A DNA stretch of 11,672 nt from Paracoccaceae bacterium. GTDB taxonomy: Bacteria > Pseudomonadota > Alphaproteobacteria > Rhodobacterales > Rhodobacteraceae. Location: positions 1 to 11,672 of the forward strand of contig DLZA01000218.1 of NCBI GenBank assembly GCA_003447515.1, written 5' to 3'. The notes under the pieces were generated by a model. It did no database searches, was not told where the DNA came from, and saw only the letters and a program-made list of their open reading frames with translations. Positions 7,436 to 11,672 of the stretch are shown here, piece by piece (the first letter of the stretch is position 1; each line of letters begins with the position of its first letter). Made by a program: the position numbers and the translations under genes.

Positions 7436-8694
7436 GCGTTCAAATACATACATTGTCCAACGGTTTTCGTATTGTGACAGAAAACATGCCAGGTTTAAAA
7501 TCAGCAAGCCTTGGTGTTTGGGTTGGTGCAGGTGGGCGGCATGAGCGGTCGGAACAGAACGGCATTGCGCATTTTTTAGAGCATATGGCGTTTAAAGGGA
7601 CGGAGAAGCGGAATTCGCTGCAGATTGCTGAGGCGATAGAGGACGTAGGGGGGTATATTAACGCTTACACTAGCCGCGAGATGACTGCTTACTATGTACG
7701 GGTTCTCGAGCCTGATGTGCCTCTCGCAATGGATGTAATTTCGGACATTGTACTAAACTCTGTGTTTGATCCTTCCGAAGTGGAGATTGAACGGGGTGTG
7801 ATTTTGTCCGAGATCGGGCAGTCCTTAGATACGCCAGACGATGTGATTTTTGATTGGCTGCAAGAGGTTTCCTATCCTGATCAACCATTGGGCCGTACCA
7901 TCTTGGGTCCAGAGGAAAGGGTGCGTTCTTTTACACGCGACGATTTGCATGCGTTTGTGAAGGAGCAGTATACGCCAGACCAGATGGTCCTGTCGGCAGC
8001 AGGCTCTGTAGATCATGACCAGTTGGTAAAAATGGCTGAAGCTGCATTTGGTGGGTTGCAGCGGCGTGAAGCACGTGTTTTGCAACCAGCCGTTTATCAC
8101 GGTGGTGAGCGCCGTGTTATCAAAGACTTGGAACAAGCACATTTTGCTATGGCGTTTGAAACGGCTAGCTATCGCAATGATGAGATTTACACTGCACAAG
8201 TGTTTTCTCTAGCACTCGGGGGTGGGATGTCGTCTCGCCTGTTCCAAGAAGTGCGAGAAAAACGTGGGCTGTGTTACACAATTTATGCTCAAGCAGGAGC
8301 TTATGTGGACACGGGTAGCATTACAATTTATGCAGGAACTTCGGGATCTGATGTAGCCGAGCTGTCAACATTGTGCATTGATGAGCTGCGCCGTGCCGCT
8401 GACGATATGTCCGAGGCAGAAGTAAACCGGGCACGGGTTCAGATGAAAGCGGGTATGCTGATGGGGCTTGAAAGCCCATCTTCGCGGTGTGAACGCCTCG
8501 CACGGATGGTCATGATTTGGGGGCGTGTACCAGGGTTGGATGAAGTGGTTGCTAAGATTGATGCGGTCAATACCGGAGGTGTCGTAGAATATGCGGCGCG
8601 GCTGTGTGCCAGCGGTGTCCCATCCCTTGCACTATACGGCCCAGTCGCGGCTGCTCCAGAGGTTGGTGTTCTAGCGAATAGATTGGCTGCATAA
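7432..8694 (+). CDS. M16 family zinc metallopeptidase (processing-peptidase-like)
   Basis: 420 residues, similar in length to bacterial relatives of the mitochondrial processing peptidase beta subunit. The inverted zinc motif HFLEH gives His47, Glu50 (catalytic) and His51. Glu127 in ERGVILSEIG, 75 residues after His51, fits the third zinc ligand. The second domain carries GGGMSSRLFQEVREKRGLCY at 263-282, the conserved R/Y substrate-binding segment, so the enzyme looks active. The start is TTG at 7432, overlapping the thrC TGA as TTGA and preceded by AAGGGA (7419-7424). There is no signal peptide, so it is probably cytoplasmic. Physiological substrates of these bacterial proteins are poorly known. 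Confidence 0.94.
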   Translation: MSVQIHTLSNGFRIVTENMPGLKSASLGVWVGAGGRHERSEQNGIAHFLEHMAFKGTEKRNSLQIAEAIEDVGGYINAYTSREMTAYYVRVLEPDVPLAMDVISDIVLNSVFDPSEVEIERGVILSEIGQSLDTPDDVIFDWLQEVSYPDQPLGRTILGPEERVRSFTRDDLHAFVKEQYTPDQMVLSAAGSVDHDQLVKMAEAAFGGLQRREARVLQPAVYHGGERRVIKDLEQAHFAMAFETASYRNDEIYTAQVFSLALGGGMSSRLFQEVREKRGLCYTIYAQAGAYVDTGSITIYAGTSGSDVAELSTLCIDELRRAADDMSEAEVNRARVQMKAGMLMGLESPSSRCERLARMVMIWGRVPGLDEVVAKIDAVNTGGVVEYAARLCASGVPSLALYGPVAAAPEVGVLANRLAA

Positions 8695-8736
8695 TTTTTC
8701 TGGTTGCATTGTTGTAATCCTGAATTCTGAAATTTT

Positions 8737-8760
8737 ATTGGCTATGGTTTGTAAGCCAAT
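8737..8760. other. Stem-loop between the M16 peptidase and pyrE
   Basis: ATTGGCT (8737-8743) and AGCCAAT (8754-8760) are perfect 7-base arms around a 10-base loop, 43 bases past the peptidase stop. No U tract follows on the plus strand (CCAAATATTT), so it is not a textbook terminator. Its position at the end of the thrC-peptidase unit still makes it the best candidate for a transcript end or mRNA-stabilising hairpin. The rest of the spacer to pyrE is AT-rich, with CTCCTTTTTTA at 8800-8810 and no convincing promoter. Confidence 0.4.
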
Positions 8761-8847
8761 CCAAATATTTGAGTTGATTTTGTAGCAGACCGTTGAGACC
8801 TCCTTTTTTATTCGTTATGTGGGGGAGAATTTAAAGGAACACGGCAG

Positions 8848-9549
8848 ATGTTTTCCAACAGCTTTACCGACAAAGAGACTATGGCCACACTGGCTGCAAA
8901 GATGCTGCTGGAAGTAGAAGCGGTGAAGTTTCGTGCAGATGTACCCTATACCTTTGCCTCTGGGTTGGCATCGCCTGTATACATTGATTGTCGCAAACTG
9001 ATTTCCTATCCTGCGATCCGTCAGACGCTGATGGATTTTGCAGTCGCTACATTATACCGCGATGTGGGTTTTGATCAATTTGATGCGGCTGCGGGTGGTG
9101 AAACGGCTGGTATCCCATTCGCGGCTTGGATTGCGGACCGGATGAACTTGCCAATGCAGTATGTGCGCAAGAAGCCCAAAGGCTATGGTCGAGATGCGCA
9201 GATTGAAGGCGACATTTTCGAAGGGCAGCGTGTGCTTTTGGTTGAGGATTTGACCACTGATGGTGGTTCAAAGTTGCGCTTTGCCCAGGCGATCCGCAAA
9301 GCTGGAGCGCATTGCAATCATACTTTTGTAGTATTCTACTATGATATCTTCAGGAACACTCATGAGATGCTTGCCGCGAATGGGCTGAAGCTACACTACC
9401 TTGTGACGTGGTGGGATGTGCTGAGGGTTGCGCGAGCAGAGGATAAATTTGACGCTGCGACGCTCGATCAGGTTGAGGCATTTTTGAATGCGCCTCTTAA
9501 ATGGTCGAAGGCAAATGGTGGTGTATACGAGCTTCCCAGCGCGGGGTAA
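8848..9549 (+). CDS. pyrE: Orotate phosphoribosyltransferase
   Basis: 233 residues. The enzyme joins orotate to PRPP to give OMP in pyrimidine synthesis, in the cytoplasm. [15 protein letters not shown] (36-50) is the N-terminal signature, and [16 protein letters not shown] (106-121) is the flexible catalytic loop region. [14 protein letters not shown] (129-142) is the PRPP-binding motif, here in the EDLTTDGGS form I associate with Rhodobacterales and relatives rather than the enterobacterial DDVITAGT form. ATG 8848 has AAAGGA (8833-8838) at 9 bases; ATG 8881 is possible, but relatives carry a similar N-terminal extension. In related genomes pyrE often has pyrC next to it; no pyrC is present here. 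The gene converges on the MFS gene with 28 bases between them. Confidence 0.95.
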   Translation: MFSNSFTDKETMATLAAKMLLEVEAVKFRADVPYTFASGLASPVYIDCRKLISYPAIRQTLMDFAVATLYRDVGFDQFDAAAGGETAGIPFAAWIADRMNLPMQYVRKKPKGYGRDAQIEGDIFEGQRVLLVEDLTTDGGSKLRFAQAIRKAGAHCNHTFVVFYYDIFRNTHEMLAANGLKLHYLVTWWDVLRVARAEDKFDAATLDQVEAFLNAPLKWSKANGGVYELPSAG

Positions 9550-9577
9550 TGGATTGCGAAGTTAAGCTCTTCTCCGC

Positions 9578-10771
9578 TCATACTAGTTTTCGCGCGCTCT
9601 CCCTAATTGGGACATGGATTAACGCTGCAAGCAATCCTAGCACCACCGCAGTCCACCACATAACAGTATATTCGCCTGTTGCGTCATAAATGCGCCCGCC
9701 GAGCCAAGCGCCGATAAAGCTGCCTGCTTGATGACTGAGGAACACTAATCCGACTAGCGTGGACAAGAATGTCAATCCTTGAGTTTGCGCTACGAGTCCC
9801 GTGGTCAACGGTACTGTGGACAGCCAGACAATTCCCATGATGGCAGAGAAGAGATAGACAGTGCTGGATGTGATGGGAACCAGGATAAAGACGGTAATGA
9901 CCACAGCGCGGGAAACATAGATGCTTATTAGCATCCACTTTTTTGATACGTTTTGGCCAGCCCAACCTGCCCCAAAAGACCCTGCGATGTTGAATAGCCC
10001 GATCAGGCCCAGCGACCAACCGCCGATAATTACGGCGAGTCCTTCGTCAGCTACGTATGCGGGTAAGTGTGTGCCGATAAAAGCTACGTGAAAGCCGCAG
10101 ACAAAGAAGCCTGCAAACAAACAGATATAGCTGCGGTCTCTGAAGGCAGTTTTAATGGCGAGACCCAAAGCATTGGCCGTGCGTTTGCCTGTTTTGGGCG
10201 CGCCTGCGCGAGCCACAAACCAAACAACCGGAAGGATCAATAAGAAACTGACTGCAATTATGTTGACGCCTATTTTCCATCCAAATCGCTCGACTAGCAT
10301 AAGGGATGCAGGGGCTGAGAGGAACATCCCAAAGGAGGCGGAAGCGGTTCCAAGACCCATAACAAAACTACGCTGCTCCGCGCTTACAATTTTGCCAAGT
10401 GCTACGATTACGATGGGAAAGGCACAAGCCCCAGTTCCGATACCAACTATAGCGCCTGTGACGATGAAAAGGTTAGGATCAGCTACTATCCCACGCAAAT
10501 AAAACCCAACGGCGGCAAAGACGGCTCCTACGGCCAAAACGCGCGCAGAGCCGAACCGATCTGCAATAACGCCTGCAATTGGCTGGGTAAATCCCCAGCA
10601 CAGCATTTGCAATGCGATGGACAGAGAAAATACCTCTCGTGATAAGCCGAGGTCAGTAGACATTGGGCGTATGAACACACCGAATGTGGCGGAAAATCCA
10701 AAGCTGAGGAAGCTCACGATACAGCCTGCGATAATAGCAGCTTTAATCCGGTTGGTATGCGCAGCGTTCAT
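9578..10771 (-). CDS. Major facilitator superfamily transporter, 12 helices
   Basis: 397 residues with about twelve hydrophobic helices in two halves, so an inner-membrane secondary transporter. Motif A is visible after the second helix as GVIADRFGSARVL (about 67-79). The stretch SREVFSLSIALQMLCWGFTQPIAG resembles the monocarboxylate/oxalate-formate type of MFS proteins, so an organic acid is a reasonable guess, but the substrate cannot be read from the sequence. The start is taken at ATG 10771 because MNAAHTNRIK leads straight into the first helix. The longer frame from 10888 adds 39 residues unlike MFS N-termini. The ribosome site is weak (GAGAA). The gene is convergent with pyrE and divergent from the YbjN gene. 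Confidence 0.88.
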   Translation of the reverse strand: MNAAHTNRIKAAIIAGCIVSFLSFGFSATFGVFIRPMSTDLGLSREVFSLSIALQMLCWGFTQPIAGVIADRFGSARVLAVGAVFAAVGFYLRGIVADPNLFIVTGAIVGIGTGACAFPIVIVALGKIVSAEQRSFVMGLGTASASFGMFLSAPASLMLVERFGWKIGVNIIAVSFLLILPVVWFVARAGAPKTGKRTANALGLAIKTAFRDRSYICLFAGFFVCGFHVAFIGTHLPAYVADEGLAVIIGGWSLGLIGLFNIAGSFGAGWAGQNVSKKWMLISIYVSRAVVITVFILVPITSSTVYLFSAIMGIVWLSTVPLTTGLVAQTQGLTFLSTLVGLVFLSHQAGSFIGAWLGGRIYDATGEYTVMWWTAVVLGLLAALIHVPIRESARKLV

Positions 10772-10843
10772 GTTCTCAAACTTTAAATAGATCAATTTTG
10801 GAGATAGATTAATTTCTCTGTAGAAGCCAATCATTATTAGTTT

Positions 10844-10874
10844 TTGTGTGTACCAGGAAAATATGACTACACAA
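10844..10874. repeat. Spaced inverted repeat TTGTGT-N19-ACACAA
   Basis: TTGTGT at 10844-10849 and ACACAA at 10869-10874 are perfect arms separated by 19 bases, upstream of the MFS gene and next to the DnaA-box-like group. It could be a regulator site for the MFS gene, but six-base arms this far apart can arise by chance in AT-rich sequence. Confidence 0.25.
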
Positions 10875-10893
10875 CTTGGGGCGCACAATAAGC

Positions 10894-10938
10894 TGTGGAT
10901 AACTAAAGATTTCCTGTGGATGTTACAGGTGATTCACA
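10894..10938. promoter_or_regulatory. Cluster of DnaA-box-like sequences
   Basis: On the minus strand TTATCCACA (10902-10894) is an exact match to the classical DnaA box. ACATCCACA (10923-10915) in the same orientation, exactly 21 bases away (two helical turns), differs at two positions. On the plus strand TGATTCACA (10930-10938) differs from TTATNCACA at one position. An AT-rich tract follows at once. The second box also overlaps a CCTGT-N7-ACAGG palindrome (10913-10929). The cluster could be DnaA control of the flanking genes, a DnaA-titration site or part of an origin. No dnaA, hemE or parAB gene is in the window to support an origin. Confidence 0.4.
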
Positions 10939-11072
10939 AATTTTTTCTTTACATGCTGCCTGAGAAACTACACCATATGTAGTGAGTAACGATGGCTGAA
11001 CCCGAAAATCTTGCGGTGAAACCTATCGTCAGGAACCGCCAGCAGGCAAGAAAAAGAATTGAGGGCAGCAGT

Positions 11073-11576
11073 ATGGCAAGCGCCGAACATCTTCTCGAAG
11101 AATTTGATCTGCATCCAATTGATGTGGTCGAAACTCTCGCAGAGCAATATGATTGGGCATTTGATCGCGTTGGTGAAGACCAGATAGCCATGGCAATTGA
11201 AGGCGCTTGGCGCACGTATTCAATTACGCTCGCCTGGTCTGCTTATGACGAAACACTACGCATGATTTGCACTTTTGAAATGGATCCGCCTGAAGACCGT
11301 TTGGCTCCGTTATATGAATCTATAAATCTTGCTAATGACAAATGCTGGGCTGGGGCGTTTTCGCTCTGGCGCCAGGAGCGTCTAATGGTTTACCGGTACG
11401 GGCTGATGCTGGGTGGAGGCCAAGTCGCAGCGCCCGAGCAGATTGACCAAATGCTTAGTACTGCAGTTGTTGCTTGCGAGCGGTTTTATCCGGCCTTTCA
11501 ATTGGTCAGCTGGGGCAATGAAGACGCCGCGCCGGCCATGGAAATTGCTATTTCTGAGGCCTATGGTCGCGCGTAA
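11073..11576 (+). CDS. YbjN domain-containing protein
   Basis: 167 residues from ATG 11073. The body reads like the Rhodobacteraceae YbjN-family protein: HPIDVVETLAEQYDW, then DQIAMAIEGAWRTYS, the acidic CTFEMDPPEDRL, NDKCWAGAFSLW, LMVYRYGLML and the C-terminal AISEAYGRA. The fold is related to type III secretion chaperones. Escherichia coli YbjN is linked to stress and motility regulation, but no function is established for the alphaproteobacterial members. It is soluble, with no signal peptide or membrane helix. GAGGG (11061-11065) lies 7 bases before ATG 11073, and relatives begin near this point. ATG 10992 would add 27 residues (MAEPENLAVK and onward, rich in Arg and Lys) with a weaker site (GTGAG). 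The 96 bases after the stop are AT-rich with no visible gene. Confidence 0.88.
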   Translation: MASAEHLLEEFDLHPIDVVETLAEQYDWAFDRVGEDQIAMAIEGAWRTYSITLAWSAYDETLRMICTFEMDPPEDRLAPLYESINLANDKCWAGAFSLWRQERLMVYRYGLMLGGGQVAAPEQIDQMLSTAVVACERFYPAFQLVSWGNEDAAPAMEIAISEAYGRA

Positions 11577-11672
11577 ACATCAGCGATTTATTTCCGTTTT
11601 GGCATTTTTACTCTTTTAGTATTTGCTGTGTCGTTAAAGATTTTTATTTAAATAGCAGAAAAAAATTCAAAA

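Larger units (their letters stand above)
10772..11072. other. Divergent intergenic region, AT-rich, no confident gene
   Basis: This 301-base stretch separates the MFS start (minus) from the favoured YbjN start (plus). It holds a spaced TTGTGT/ACACAA inverted repeat, a group of DnaA-box-like sequences and an AT-rich tract (about 10938-10952, AAATTTTTTCTTTACA). I could not place a good sigma-70 promoter in either direction. Its last 81 bases are open in the YbjN frame from ATG 10992 and might be coding if that start is used. Confidence 0.6.

Noticed and set aside
8793..8821. TTGAGA with TATGTG at 17 bases as a pyrE promoter
   Set aside because: The -10 box matches only three of six consensus positions, which is too weak to report as a feature.
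10155..10502. 115-codon plus-strand frame inside the MFS gene
   Set aside because: It is the complement of membrane-helix codons, has no recognisable domain, and is fully explained by the MFS gene on the other strand.
10772..10888. 39-residue N-terminal extension of the MFS protein
   Set aside because: The sequence is unlike MFS N-termini, its ATGs lack ribosome sites, and MNAAHTNRIK at 10771 leads directly into the first helix.
11577..11672. AT-rich tail after the YbjN gene as a terminator or gene start
   Set aside because: No stem with adjacent U tract and no start codon with a ribosome site is visible. proC often follows in relatives, as I recall, but no proC sequence lies inside the window.
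1..11672. A previously undescribed multi-gene system such as defence, mobile or toxin-antitoxin genes
   Set aside because: Every sizeable gene belongs to a known housekeeping or transporter family in a conserved order. No toxin-antitoxin pair, nuclease, transposase, integrase, repeat array or anomalous gene was seen.

Overview
The window looks like core chromosome of an alphaproteobacterium, most likely Rhodobacterales (Roseobacter group). The evidence is gene content, gene order and protein sequence: tldD divergent from a ctaC-ctaB-small membrane protein-ctaG-ctaE-SURF1 cluster that runs into thrC and an M16 peptidase, plus a YbjN-type protein whose core reads like the Rhodobacteraceae form. 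Base composition appears moderate for this group. This assignment is from recollection of family sequences, not a search.

Layout. (1) 15-1445, minus strand: tldD, a zinc metalloprotease subunit. Its 3' end is capped by an AT-rich perfect inverted repeat. (2) 1446-1641: a divergent control region holding two related ATAC/GTAT palindromes that flank a candidate tldD promoter. (3) 1642-6044, plus strand: aa3-type cytochrome c oxidase genes. These encode subunit II (ctaC), haem O synthase (ctaB), a 77-residue single-span membrane protein, the CuB-inserting factor Cox11/CtaG, subunit III (ctaE) and the haem-handling factor SURF1. Catalytic subunit I (ctaD) is absent and must be elsewhere. (4) 6047-8694, plus strand: thrC and an M16 peptidase, tightly packed behind SURF1. 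(5) 8695-8847: a 153-base spacer with a stem-loop. (6) 8848-9549, plus strand: pyrE. (7) 9578-10771, minus strand: an MFS transporter convergent with pyrE. (8) 10772-11072: a 301-base divergent spacer with DnaA-box-like sequences and an AT-rich tract. (9) 11073-11576, plus strand: a YbjN-family protein. (10) 11577-11672: AT-rich sequence in which I see no gene.

How the genes work together. The cox genes make two structural subunits, the haem precursor and the copper and haem insertion factors for one terminal oxidase. Short spacers and stop/start overlaps (ATGA at 3534 and 3764, TTGA at 7432) point to translational coupling and at least one polycistronic transcript. thrC and the peptidase follow with almost no spacing, probably as conserved neighbours rather than oxidase partners. 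pyrE, the MFS gene and the YbjN gene are separate units.

I found no mobile element, CRISPR array, phage gene, tRNA, rRNA or clear new system. The items most worth checking are non-coding: the DnaA-box cluster at 10894-10938 and the paired palindromes between tldD and ctaC. The uncharacterised small cox-cluster protein is also of interest.
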